Positions 17,117 to 25,296 of a stretch of 64,000 nucleotides of DNA are shown piece after piece. Location: NCBI GenBank assembly GCA_031410595.1, contig JANNZM010000054.1, forward strand, positions 37,285 through 101,284, read 5' to 3'. The notes under the pieces are model-generated. The model was not told the origin of the DNA. It did not search any database and saw nothing but the letters and a program-made list of their open reading frames with translations. This stretch comes from JANMCE01 sp031410595. Its GTDB lineage: Bacteria; Actinomycetota; Acidimicrobiia; Acidimicrobiales; Ilumatobacteraceae. Position numbers and translations under genes: made by a program. Every line of letters starts with the position of its first letter. The stretch's first letter is position 1.

Positions 17117-17923
17117 GTGGACTTTCTTTCGGTTACCGGTGGTCATCGGGTGGATCTCGATGCCTTCCGGTTGATGCTCGACACGATTGCAAACGAGCGA
17201 GGTTGGCGCCACTCCCACGCTGTCCAACCGACGGCACAACGTTGGCTGGACGGCAACCTGCCGTTCGATGCCGTGCTGTTGCACGACATTCCGGGCCTGC
17301 ATCTCAAGCGGGGCGAACCACCGACTCCCATCGATCCTGAGGCGTGGGTCAAAGACGCACTCGCACGCCTGTTCGCAGTGGGCAAGGGCATGGTGGTCTT
17401 GCACCACGGCCTTGCCGGCTGGCCATCATGGGAAGGCTGGGCCGATGCAATTGGGGGCCGATTTCTTTACGCACCCGGAGACCTCCACGGCGAACCGTGG
17501 CCGTCGTCGGGTACTCGCATCACGTCCTACACTGCGCAGATCATCGCGCCTGACCACCCGGTGTGCGTCGGCGTTGACAACTTCGAGCTCACCGATGAGC
17601 TCTACTGCTGCCCGGTATTTCTCGACCGGGTTGTTCCGCTCGTGCGCACCAACGCCGACATGTCGCCGAGCCAGTTCATCTCCACCTACGAGCACGTCCT
17701 GGTTGGAGCGGACGCGGCCCCCCGATGTGACCAGCATCCACCCACGACCGATGTGATTGCGTGGGCCACCTCGGCCGACAACAGTCCAATCGTGTTCATC
17801 GAGCCGGGAGATGCCGCGGATACCTTTGGTCTTCCCATGTACCGACGCCTTTTAGCCAACGCGCTGGCTTGGGTGACCTCGCCCGATGCTCAGGTGTGGG
17901 CAGCCGGCCGACGGTTCGACTAG
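17117..17923 (+). CDS. ThuA-like protein, second copy
   Basis: A 268-residue protein starting GTG 17117, six bases after the SDR stop. FLSVTGGHRVDLDAF, AVLLHDIPG, GKGMVVLHHGLAGWPSWEGW, DHPVCVGVDNFELTDELYC and the late FGLPMYRRLLANALAWV match the ThuA family layout (gas-trapped loop, H-H-G motif, terminal A-x-x-W helix). It is only distantly similar to the copy at 11839-12600. Function unknown; the conserved pairing with an SDR suggests that an oxidised sugar or carbonyl product is shared between them. Confidence 0.78.
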   Translation: MDFLSVTGGHRVDLDAFRLMLDTIANERGWRHSHAVQPTAQRWLDGNLPFDAVLLHDIPGLHLKRGEPPTPIDPEAWVKDALARLFAVGKGMVVLHHGLAGWPSWEGWADAIGGRFLYAPGDLHGEPWPSSGTRITSYTAQIIAPDHPVCVGVDNFELTDELYCCPVFLDRVVPLVRTNADMSPSQFISTYEHVLVGADAAPRCDQHPPTTDVIAWATSADNSPIVFIEPGDAADTFGLPMYRRLLANALAWVTSPDAQVWAAGRRFD

Positions 17924-17949
17924 ATTCTGCATACTGTCTATAGTTAGTA
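17915..17949 (+). promoter_or_regulatory. Likely promoter with overlapping imperfect palindrome
   Basis: TTCGAC (17915-17920) and TATAGT (17939-17944) are spaced 18 bases and lie upstream of the Rieske operon start at 17972. The 18-base TACTGTCTATAGTTAGTA (17932-17949) is an imperfect inverted repeat (TACTnnCTATAGnnAGTA) covering the -10 box, a position suited to a repressor. Confidence 0.45.
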
Positions 17950-17971
17950 GCGACCAGTGGGAGGTTTGCGC

Positions 17972-19138
17972 ATGTCGGCTACGCCTTTGATTTCAGTTGC
18001 CAAACGCCTGCTCGCGAACGTCGATGGCGATCGTGGTGACCTCAGCGCAGACATCCTGAACGTCCCCGCCACCGACTTTGTCGACCGGGATCGGTTCGAG
18101 CGCGAGATCGAAACCATTTTCCACCGCAGTCCCCTGCTCGTCGCCTTCTCGGTCGATGTGGCTGAGCCGGGCGACTACAGCGCGCTCAGCATCGCCGGCC
18201 GACCGATCGTCGTCACCCGTAGCGAAGACGGCGTGGCCCGCACCTTCCTCAATATCTGCCGCCATCGTGGCGCCAAGGTGACTCCCGACTGCTTCGGGCA
18301 TGCCCGGCGGTTCACGTGCCCGTACCACTTCTGGGTCTACGACACCAAGGGTGCGCTGGTGGGCACCACCGCCCGCGATGCGTTCGAGGGGATGGATGTC
18401 TCCGGTCTCGTTGAACTTCCAACGGCCGAACGAGCCGGGGCGATATTCGCTGTTCTCACGCCAGACACGCCGATGGACATCGACGCCTGGTTGGGCGAGA
18501 TGGCCAGCGCGCTCGAAATCCTCGAACTCGACAAGCTTGTGCGTCATCGTGACGGCCTCATGGCCGACAGCGGTAACTGGAAAGCCACCGCCGATGGCTA
18601 CGTCGACGGCTACCACCTCGGCTACCTCCACCGAAACACCATTGGCACCAAGTCAATCACCAACCGCAACACCTACGATCTTTACGGCCCGCACGTGCGT
18701 CTCGGCTTCGCCAACAAACCGATGTTAACCATGCGGGACCTGGCCGATGACGAATGGCGTCTCCGCGAAGCGATGAGCCTCGTGCACTTCATCTTCCCGA
18801 ACATCTCCATCAGCGGGCTGCCCGGCTCGGGTCTAATGGTCAGCCGCATCTATCCGGGCACGACTCCTGAGCGCTGCACCGTCGAACAGTTCCAGTATTT
18901 CCGTGAGCCGATGGTAACCGACGAGCAGATCGCCGAAGCCGACTCGAAACGCGAGCTGTACTACGCCGTCACCCGTGACGAAGACTTCGCCACGGTGTTG
19001 GAGGTCACCGACTCGTTCGCGGCTCTCCCCAACAATGTCATCCGCTACGGCCGCAACGAGCAGGGCAATCAAAACCTGCACCGCTGGATCGACGCGCTGC
19101 TGACCGGCACCACTCCAACTCTCCAAGACGAACACTGA
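17972..19138 (+). CDS. Rieske non-heme iron oxygenase, alpha subunit
   Basis: A 388-residue protein. The 2Fe-2S Rieske motif is CRHRG...CPYH (C96, H98, C116, H119); the mononuclear iron ligands are H215 and H220 in DGYVDGYHLGYLH. Such proteins hydroxylate or demethylate aromatic and steroid-like substrates with O2 and reduced ferredoxin. The frame opens at GTG 17957, but GGGAGG with seven-base spacing points to ATG 17972. It heads an operon with a second Rieske alpha subunit, a small protein, a P450, an SDR and a PNPOx-like protein. No ferredoxin or reductase gene is found in the window. Confidence 0.92.
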   Translation: MSATPLISVAKRLLANVDGDRGDLSADILNVPATDFVDRDRFEREIETIFHRSPLLVAFSVDVAEPGDYSALSIAGRPIVVTRSEDGVARTFLNICRHRGAKVTPDCFGHARRFTCPYHFWVYDTKGALVGTTARDAFEGMDVSGLVELPTAERAGAIFAVLTPDTPMDIDAWLGEMASALEILELDKLVRHRDGLMADSGNWKATADGYVDGYHLGYLHRNTIGTKSITNRNTYDLYGPHVRLGFANKPMLTMRDLADDEWRLREAMSLVHFIFPNISISGLPGSGLMVSRIYPGTTPERCTVEQFQYFREPMVTDEQIAEADSKRELYYAVTRDEDFATVLEVTDSFAALPNNVIRYGRNEQGNQNLHRWIDALLTGTTPTLQDEH

Positions 19139-19149
19139 GGCCGACGAAC

Positions 19150-20505
19150 ATGTCTGAGATTCAAGGCACGACGAAGGCAGCACGATCGCCCGGCATCTCC
19201 TACCAGGAGTTACTCGACACCGACACCCACGATGTACCCGCGGTGCTGCGCATGGAGGCGCCTCGATTCCTGGGGAATGAAGACCTCTCGATCGACCGCT
19301 TCATCAGCCGCGATTTTCACCTTCGTGAGATAGAGAAGCTGTGGAAGAGGGTGTGGCAATTCGCCTGTCGCGAAGAGGAGATCGCCGAGGTCGGCAGCTA
19401 CGTCGTGTACGACATCGCCAACCTGTCGTTCATCATCATGCGCAGCGGCCCCGACACCATCCAGGCCTACTACAACGCCTGCCTGCATCGCGGTCGACAA
19501 CTGAAGGACTACTCGGGTCGCTGCTCGGAGATGCGCTGCTCGTTCCACGGCTACACCTGGGCGCTGAACGGCAGCCTCGCCAGCATCCCGGCCCGCTGGG
19601 ATTTCGAGCATGTCGACGATGCCGATTTCGCGCTACCCGAAGTGAAGGTAGCCACATGGGAGGGGTTCGTGTTCATCAACCCCGACCCGAATTGCAGCTC
19701 CTTCCAGGATTTCCTTGGTGACATGCCCGACCACTTCACCCGCTGGGATCTAAAGAACCGCTACATCCAGTGCCACGTCGCCAAAGTGGTGCGAGCCAAC
19801 TGGAAGATCACGCAGGAAGCCTTCAGCGAGTCATATCACGTGGCCGGCACTCACCCTCAGGCTCTCCCCTACTTGGGTGACACCAACAGCCAGATCGACA
19901 TCTGGGAGAACTTCAGCCGCGTGATCACTCCGGGCGGCATCGCCAGTCCGTTGCTCAAGGGCCCGGTCACCGAGATGGACATCCTGCGGTACATGCTCGA
20001 CACCCGGGTCGATGAAGACAGCTTCGTCCACCTCGGGCCAGGCGAAAATGCCCGCACCGCTTCGGCCAATGCGGCCCGCGAGCGGTGGCGAGCCGTGGTC
20101 GGTGATCAGGTTGATACGTGGAGCGACGCAGAGTTCATCGACAACATCGACTACACCCTGTTCCCCAACTTCCATCCCTGGGGTGCCTACAACCGCATCG
20201 TCTACCGCTTCCGCCCGAACGGTGACGATCACCGCACGTCCATCATGGACATTTATCTGCTGTCACCCTTCAAAGGCGAGCGACCACGTCCGGCAATCAC
20301 CACGCATCTGGGGGCCGACGAGCCGTTCACCGACGCAAGCGAGTTGGGGATGCTCGCCAAAATCTTCGAGCAGGACGCGTTCAATATGCCCAAGGTGCAA
20401 AAGGGCTTGGAACAGACTGCCAAGCCGGGCGTCACCCTCGGCACCTATCAAGAGAGCAAGGTGCGCTGGACCCATCAGCTGCTCGACCACTGGCTGGCCG
20501 ACTGA
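19150..20505 (+). CDS. Rieske non-heme iron oxygenase, alpha subunit (second in operon)
   Basis: A 451-residue protein. Rieske ligands: C111, H113, C130, H133 (CLHRG, CSFHGYTW). The iron site has H230 and H235 in ESYHVAGTHPQ. It is longer than its neighbour and of a different subgroup, resembling large ring-hydroxylating alpha subunits. It starts 11 bases after the first Rieske gene and its TGA overlaps the next ATG (TGATG). Two non-identical alpha subunits side by side may hydroxylate successive intermediates or form a mixed oligomer; inference. Confidence 0.92.
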   Translation: MSEIQGTTKAARSPGISYQELLDTDTHDVPAVLRMEAPRFLGNEDLSIDRFISRDFHLREIEKLWKRVWQFACREEEIAEVGSYVVYDIANLSFIIMRSGPDTIQAYYNACLHRGRQLKDYSGRCSEMRCSFHGYTWALNGSLASIPARWDFEHVDDADFALPEVKVATWEGFVFINPDPNCSSFQDFLGDMPDHFTRWDLKNRYIQCHVAKVVRANWKITQEAFSESYHVAGTHPQALPYLGDTNSQIDIWENFSRVITPGGIASPLLKGPVTEMDILRYMLDTRVDEDSFVHLGPGENARTASANAARERWRAVVGDQVDTWSDAEFIDNIDYTLFPNFHPWGAYNRIVYRFRPNGDDHRTSIMDIYLLSPFKGERPRPAITTHLGADEPFTDASELGMLAKIFEQDAFNMPKVQKGLEQTAKPGVTLGTYQESKVRWTHQLLDHWLAD

Positions 20506-20711
20506 TGCACGGCCAACTCCACCCCTTCAGCAAAGCCCTGTACGAGCGGGACAACAACGGTCACGTCCTGGTCAATCTCGGGGACAAGCACGGCCTGTTC
20601 CGTTGGGACGGCAGTTGGATCGAAGGCGAACTGTTCGAAGCCGACCCCCAAATGTGCAACTGGATCGCAGGCCCGAAGCTCCGCCACCACCGGCTACAGA
20701 TCGCCGAGTAA
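20505..20711 (+). CDS. Small conserved-looking protein between Rieske oxygenase and P450
   Basis: A 68-residue protein, no signal peptide, no membrane segment. Translation is coupled to the Rieske gene by TGATG overlap, and the P450 follows 20 bases later. Recognisable elements are HPFSKALYERDNNGHVLV, GLFRWDGSWIEGELFEADP and a final NWIAGPK. Its compact, polar, beta-rich pattern and fixed place in the operon argue that it is real. I recall comparable small proteins beside oxygenases in other actinobacteria but cannot name a family. It could be an assembly or accessory subunit. Confidence 0.7.
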   Translation: MHGQLHPFSKALYERDNNGHVLVNLGDKHGLFRWDGSWIEGELFEADPQMCNWIAGPKLRHHRLQIAE

Positions 20712-20730
20712 CTCACTCCAGGGGGTGCCG

Positions 20731-21900
20731 ATGAACGAGGACTATTCCTACGTCGAAACGTCGCTCGCGTTCGAGCCCAGCATCGGCTACCAGCAGCTCC
20801 GCGACGGTTGTCCCGTGCATCACGTCATCGAACACGATCCGCCTTTTTACGCCATCGGTCGATTCGCCGATGTGGTCGACACGCTGAAGAGTCCCGGCCT
20901 GTGGGGCAACAGGGATGGACCCGGCGTGTTCCATCAGGAGTCGGGCGCGCTGGGGTCGGCCGATGATCCTGATCACGCTCGCCACCGTCGTGTCTTGCGG
21001 GACGCATTCGTGCCATCAGCCGTGGCTCGGATGGAGCCAAGTCTGATAGCGATGGCCGACGAACTGCTCGACGAGTTCGTACCCCACGGCGAGGGGGACT
21101 TCGTGTCGCAGTTCGCCTTTCCGTTCCCGGCGCTCGCCATTGGTGAGCTGCTGGGGGTACCGCCCGAAGATCGCGAGATGTTCCGTGAGCGGAGTGGCCA
21201 GATCGTGGCGGCACTCACGGGTGGCGACATCGCGGCGTACCACCGGGGCAAGGAAGCGGTGGGTGACTACGTTGACGAACGTCTGGCCGAGCGGGCAGGG
21301 AGCGAAAGTGATGACGGCGTGCTCACGGCACTGCTCGCCGCTCGTAGCGATGGTCGGCTGTCACCGGCCGAGGTGAGACATCTCGGACACCAGTTGCTCG
21401 TGGCCGGGCATGAGACCACCACCAGTCTCCTCGGCCTCATGCTCTATCGACTCATTGAGCGACCGAAGCTGCTGCAAGCACTTCGTGATGACCCGGCGCT
21501 GATCCCGGTGGCGGTGGAGGAAGCACTGCGGTTCGACTCTCCGGTCAGCGGCCTCTTCCGCACCAACATCCACGACACCACCTTTCACGACATCGAGTTT
21601 CCAACCGGCACCAAGCTGCAGGTTCTGAACGCCTCTGCTAATCGTGACCCTGCGCAGTTTCCTGACCCCGACGAGTTCCGGCTCGACCGACCGAAACACG
21701 AACTGGGTCGCCACGTCGGTTTCGGATGGGGCATTCATCACTGCATCGGCGCACCGCTCGCCCGCCTCGAGGCACGGGTCGCGTTCGAGCGCGTTCTTGC
21801 CCGTATGGCCGACATCGAACTCGGAGGAGAACCGGTGCGCAACCAGTCGTTCGTGCTGCACGGTCTCACCAGCCTTCCGCTGCGATGGAGACCCATGTGA
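20731..21900 (+). CDS. Cytochrome P450
   Basis: A 389-residue soluble bacterial P450. The oxygen-activating I-helix motif AGHETT is at 225-230, the K-helix E264-x-x-R267 is present, and the heme-binding loop FGWGIHHCIG places the axial Cys at 338. GTG 20725 would add two residues, but ATG 20731 is better spaced from GGGGG. It presumably hydroxylates a lipophilic intermediate of the same pathway as the two Rieske oxygenases. No redox partner is encoded nearby. CYP family assignment would need alignment. Confidence 0.95.
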   Translation: MNEDYSYVETSLAFEPSIGYQQLRDGCPVHHVIEHDPPFYAIGRFADVVDTLKSPGLWGNRDGPGVFHQESGALGSADDPDHARHRRVLRDAFVPSAVARMEPSLIAMADELLDEFVPHGEGDFVSQFAFPFPALAIGELLGVPPEDREMFRERSGQIVAALTGGDIAAYHRGKEAVGDYVDERLAERAGSESDDGVLTALLAARSDGRLSPAEVRHLGHQLLVAGHETTTSLLGLMLYRLIERPKLLQALRDDPALIPVAVEEALRFDSPVSGLFRTNIHDTTFHDIEFPTGTKLQVLNASANRDPAQFPDPDEFRLDRPKHELGRHVGFGWGIHHCIGAPLARLEARVAFERVLARMADIELGGEPVRNQSFVLHGLTSLPLRWRPM

Positions 21901-22706
21901 GCGTGCTGGATCAGTTCCGTGTTGACGGCAAGGTCGCCGTTGTCACCGGCTCTGGACAGGGCATCGGACGCGGCATTGCGTGGGCTCTGGCCGATGCCGG
22001 CGCAAGCGTGGTGCTGAACGCCCGTCGAATCGACGACCTCAACGTCACGGCCAACGGCGTCAGCGATCGCGGCCAACGCGCGCTCGTTGTCGATGGTGAC
22101 ATTCGTGACTTTTCCGAGACGCTGGCCGAGCGAACCGTCGCCGAGTTCGGGCGGCTCGACATCTGGGTAAACAATGTTGGCGGCTCCGACGACAAGACCG
22201 TGCGCGAGCTCCTCGATACTCCTGACGACGTCTTCCGCAGCCAGCTCGAACTCAACCTCGTAAGCGCGTTCCAAGGCTGCAAAGCTGCGGCGCATCGCAT
22301 GGTTGACGGTGGCGCCATTGTGAACATTTCCTCCGGCGCTGGCACGCGGGGCTCGCCTCGTACGGGGCCGTACGCCGCAGCCAAGGCTGGCTTAATCAAC
22401 CTCACCCAAACCCTCGCCCTCGAACTTGCTCCACGAGGTATACGGGTAAATGCGGTGTCACCAGGTCCGGTCGCCACTGAGGCGTTCCTTGAAGTACTCG
22501 GTGTCGGAGACAAGCTCGGCGAACTCGCCCGCACCATTCCGCTCGGTCGCATCGGCACGCCGGACGACATCGCTGCTGCCGTGCTCTTCTTCGTCTCCCC
22601 CGCTACGTCGTGGGTGACCGGAGAACACCTGCTGGTGGCTGGCGGCCGCACCCAGCGCAGCTACCAGTACGAACCCAGAAACGACCACCGAGAGGCCACC
22701 ACATGA
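21897..22706 (+). CDS. Short-chain dehydrogenase/reductase (SDR)
   Basis: About 269 residues. Cofactor loop GSGQGIGRG, NNVGG in place of NNAG, catalytic YAAAKAG, and PGPVATEAF follow the classical SDR order. GTG 21897 overlaps the P450 stop (GTGA); ATG 21885 inside the P450 end is an alternative start. It probably oxidises the alcohol made by the preceding oxygenases. The stop overlaps the next gene by ATGA. Confidence 0.9.
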   Translation: MSVLDQFRVDGKVAVVTGSGQGIGRGIAWALADAGASVVLNARRIDDLNVTANGVSDRGQRALVVDGDIRDFSETLAERTVAEFGRLDIWVNNVGGSDDKTVRELLDTPDDVFRSQLELNLVSAFQGCKAAAHRMVDGGAIVNISSGAGTRGSPRTGPYAAAKAGLINLTQTLALELAPRGIRVNAVSPGPVATEAFLEVLGVGDKLGELARTIPLGRIGTPDDIAAAVLFFVSPATSWVTGEHLLVAGGRTQRSYQYEPRNDHREATT

Positions 22707-23224
22707 CCGACGAAACCGAATATGTCGACAGCTACGAAGATGTGTCGGTCTTTGCGCTTGATACTGATCGCGAGCAGACGCTGCTGGATGCCCAAACCGA
22801 ATGCTGCTTCATGTGGAGCACGTCGGCGGGCGACCCTGTCGGGGTCATCATGAACTACGTGGCTCACGACGGCCGCTTCTGGCTCACCTGTACCCGTCGG
22901 CGCAAGCGGGTTCCTGCTATCGAGGCAAGGCCCCGCGTGGCAATTGCCATCAGTAGCCGAGGAACCGACATCGGCGTCAGCCAGACCGTCACGTACAAGG
23001 GCAACGCCATCGTGCATGAGGACGATGACACCAAGGCCTGGTTCTATCCGGCGCTCGCTGCCAAGGTCCGGCCCGAGAGCAGCGAGCGACAGGCCGCGTT
23101 CGTGCACCACCTCGAAACCCCCGGCCGCGTCGTGATTGAGATCGTGCCCGACAAGCGCATCGGGTTCGATGCCGAGCAGATGTTCCGCAACTCCCCCGCT
23201 GGTTCGAGCCGCTCGAAGGTCTGA
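22703..23224 (+). CDS. PNPOx-like split-barrel flavin/F420-binding protein
   Basis: A 173-residue protein with the split beta-barrel pattern of pyridoxamine-phosphate-oxidase-like proteins: CCFMWSTSAGDPVGVIMNYV, HDGRFWLTCTRRRKR, IEARPRVAIAISSRG, QTVTYKGNAIVHEDD. Such proteins bind FMN, F420 or heme and reduce diverse ketone or enone substrates. ATG overlaps the SDR stop. It closes the oxygenase operon; the next gene is convergent after 53 bases. Confidence 0.82.
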   Translation: MTDETEYVDSYEDVSVFALDTDREQTLLDAQTECCFMWSTSAGDPVGVIMNYVAHDGRFWLTCTRRRKRVPAIEARPRVAIAISSRGTDIGVSQTVTYKGNAIVHEDDDTKAWFYPALAAKVRPESSERQAAFVHHLETPGRVVIEIVPDKRIGFDAEQMFRNSPAGSSRSKV

Positions 23225-23277
23225 CGCCCGACCCTGCGCTAACGACGCGACAGAGCGGGAGTACGGGTCGCCCTGAT

Positions 23278-24384
23278 TTACTTGGCGTCGGGGAGCAGGG
23301 TCAGCAGGTTGTGATCCATGACCGCTGATGCTGAACGGTGGAGCATCTGACGCATGAACGCCGAGCCTCGTTCGTTGGCGGGGTCCAGCGTGCCGGCGAT
23401 CAGGACGGCGTAGGCGAAGAGGTGCAGCACGACCAGCTTGTAGTCGTCCCAGCATTGCTCCAGTGTGTAGCCCTCGACCCCGCTGGCGACGAGACCGTTG
23501 TAGTAGTGCTGGATGATGGCCGGTTCATGCCCCCGGCGCTCATCGAGCTGCACGTTCTGCGACACGAGATAGGCGACATCATGCAGACCGGAGGTCTTGG
23601 TGAGTGTCCAGTCGAGCAGCACGACATCCTGCATGTCGTCGGTGTCACCGAACATCATGTTGTCGAGACGGAGATCGCCGTGGATCACGGTCTGCGTCAG
23701 CCGGCCGACCATGTGGTGAAGTTTTGGCACTGCGGCGAGGAACTGCTCCTTCACGGCTCGGATCTCGGCTGGCATCGCTTCACCGAATCGCTCCACACAC
23801 GGATCCCAGCCGAACGCGCAACCACCCGCGATACCGTCGATTTGCGCTTGGTCGTCCACCTTGGTGACACCTTCCAGAAGCGGGTCATCGATTCGGCCCC
23901 AGTACGTGGCATGCAGAGGAATCACCGCGTCCAGAATCATCATCGCCGCCGCCGCCGTACATCCGGCGACCTGATCTCCAACCCGGTAGGCGGCAAGATC
24001 CTCCAGCAATAGGTATGAATCACCGGTCGCCGAGTTGTACTGCCCGCCGTAGCACCTGGGCGCAGCAAGTCCGTCAATCTGGGGACCGATGCGGGTGTAG
24101 AAGTTCACCTCGCGCTCGTACAACCGGTATGTCACGCCGATCTCACGGTTACCAGGCACGGCGCTCGGGAACTTAGCGATCACGGTCTTGGGCGCATCCG
24201 GCGCCGGACGGTCATAGGTGATGGCGACCCTCGCCAGGATTCCGAGCATGCCGATACCTTCGCCGACGGGCGACATCTCGATGTCGGTCACATGGGCGCC
24301 GTGCGTCACGCCAGCGGTATCAAGCTGCGATGTCAGCCACTCTGTCGTCAGTTGATCCGGATGGCTCGGAAAGTCGGTCATCAT
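23278..24384 (-). CDS. APH/choline-kinase-like phosphotransferase
   Basis: A 368-residue protein kinase-fold enzyme. VIHGDLRLDNMMFG carries the catalytic Asp (HGDxxxxN) and VVLLDWTL the metal-binding Asp. TVIAKFPS holds the likely ATP-binding Lys, and a helical C-terminus follows. It is similar in layout to the APH/ecdysteroid-kinase-like family often found beside acyl-CoA and SDR genes in actinobacteria, where substrates are mostly unknown. The frame is open to 24531, but AGGAG six bases before ATG 24384 marks the start. Confidence 0.85.
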   Translation of the reverse strand: MMTDFPSHPDQLTTEWLTSQLDTAGVTHGAHVTDIEMSPVGEGIGMLGILARVAITYDRPAPDAPKTVIAKFPSAVPGNREIGVTYRLYEREVNFYTRIGPQIDGLAAPRCYGGQYNSATGDSYLLLEDLAAYRVGDQVAGCTAAAAMMILDAVIPLHATYWGRIDDPLLEGVTKVDDQAQIDGIAGGCAFGWDPCVERFGEAMPAEIRAVKEQFLAAVPKLHHMVGRLTQTVIHGDLRLDNMMFGDTDDMQDVVLLDWTLTKTSGLHDVAYLVSQNVQLDERRGHEPAIIQHYYNGLVASGVEGYTLEQCWDDYKLVVLHLFAYAVLIAGTLDPANERGSAFMRQMLHRSASAVMDHNLLTLLPDAK

Positions 24385-24601
24385 GCTTCGCTCCTCGTGT
24401 CGGCGTTTGCGCCATCCACTTCTCACCATTCTCCCAAATTCGCTCGGGCTACTGTTACTGGAGGTGCTCGACACCTTCGGAGTGTCGGTCTCAATCGCGC
24501 CGGCGCGCCGGTCCAGAGCTAAACCAGCCACGAGTACCTACGCAGGAACGGCGATGGAACTCACCAACCCTTGATAAGTCTAACTGATATCAGTTAGACT
24601 G
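24385..24601. promoter_or_regulatory. Divergent intergenic region ending in the toxin-antitoxin operator
   Basis: A 217-base gap between the APH-like gene (minus) and the toxin-antitoxin pair (plus). Apart from the palindrome at its right end and a TTGATA (24571-24576) that can serve as -35 box for the toxin operon, I see no gene or RNA structure. Confidence 0.4.
24577..24600. promoter_or_regulatory. Perfect 24-bp palindrome, toxin-antitoxin operator
   Basis: AGTCTAACTGAT followed directly by its exact reverse complement, centred between 24588 and 24589. It ends one base before the first possible toxin ATG (24602) and covers the region where the -10 box should lie. Binding by the downstream Xre-type antitoxin, with autorepression, is the natural reading by analogy with HigBA and similar systems. 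The message would be leaderless or nearly so, from ATG 24602 or 24608. Confidence 0.8.
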
Positions 24602-24976
24602 ATGCGCATGTGGGAGGTTGAGTACACCGATCAGTTTGACGCGTGGTATCAAACTCTGTCCGCCGAAGACCAGGACGCCATAATCGGTCGAGTCGTACTG
24701 TTAGAAGAACAAGGCCCCGGGCTCGGCAGACCAGCAGTCGACAGCATTCATCAGTCTCGTCATTCGAACATGAAGGAACTGCGCGCCGAACGGTCGTTGC
24801 GCCTGCTGTTTGCTTTCGATCCACGCCGCACAGCGATTCTGCTCGTCGGTGGCCACAAAGGAGACGCTGACAATGCATCCCCGAAGTGGAACGCCTGGTA
24901 CGACGACTACATCCCGGTCGCCGATGAACTCTTCGACCAACACCTCGTACAACTTAAGAAGGAAGGATTGATCTGA
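24602..24976 (+). CDS. RelE/HigB-like toxin (Gp49 family type)
   Basis: A 124-residue protein. MWEVEYTDQFDAWYQTL, LGRPAVDSI, NMKELRAERSLRLLFAFDPRR and AILLVGGHKGD match the RelE/ParE fold of HigB-like, phage Gp49-related toxins, which cleave mRNA on the ribosome. Two starts are possible (24602 and 24608, MWEVEY). The antitoxin ATG overlaps its TGA (TGATG). The toxin-first gene order is that of HigBA. Residues in the C-terminal helix that would prove ribonuclease activity cannot be assigned by eye. Confidence 0.85.
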   Translation: MRMWEVEYTDQFDAWYQTLSAEDQDAIIGRVVLLEEQGPGLGRPAVDSIHQSRHSNMKELRAERSLRLLFAFDPRRTAILLVGGHKGDADNASPKWNAWYDDYIPVADELFDQHLVQLKKEGLI

Positions 24977-25296
24977 TGCCCACCACCAAAAAGTTCAGCA
25001 CCTTGCGCGATGAAGCCATGCAAGACCCGGTCCGCGCTGCGCGCATTCTCGAGGCGAAAGCCGTAGCCCTGCGCGAGCAAGCCGAGTACCACCTTGGTGA
25101 GCTACGCCAGGCGCTCGGGCTCACCCAGGCCGAACTCGCCGGCATGATCGGCAAATCGCAATCTGCTATTTCGCAGATCGAGTCCGGCGAAATCGGCCTA
25201 TCGCTCGAATTGCTCCGCTCGATCATCACCCAACTCGGTGGCGAGCTGCAGATCACCGCCGTCTTCAACGACCGCCGCATCCACCTCGCCGCCTGA
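24976..25296 (+). CDS. Xre-family antitoxin (HigA-like)
   Basis: A 106-residue protein with an HTH_3 domain at about 42-98: LGELRQALGLTQAELAGMIG, then KSQSAISQIESGEIGLSLELL. The N-terminal 40 residues are helical and probably cover the toxin. Fully coupled to the toxin gene. It should bind the 24-bp palindrome upstream and repress the operon. The end of a minus-strand hypothetical gene (25198-25857) runs antisense to its last 33 codons. Confidence 0.88.
   Translation: MPTTKKFSTLRDEAMQDPVRAARILEAKAVALREQAEYHLGELRQALGLTQAELAGMIGKSQSAISQIESGEIGLSLELLRSIITQLGGELQITAVFNDRRIHLAA

Noticed and set aside
16358..17407. A 349-codon open frame on the minus strand
   Set aside because: Mirror of the SDR-ThuA pair, which carries clear family motifs on the plus strand.
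24292..24587. Short plus-strand frames before the toxin gene
   Set aside because: They overlap the start of the APH-like gene antisense and the operator region, with no ribosome-binding site or recognisable sequence.
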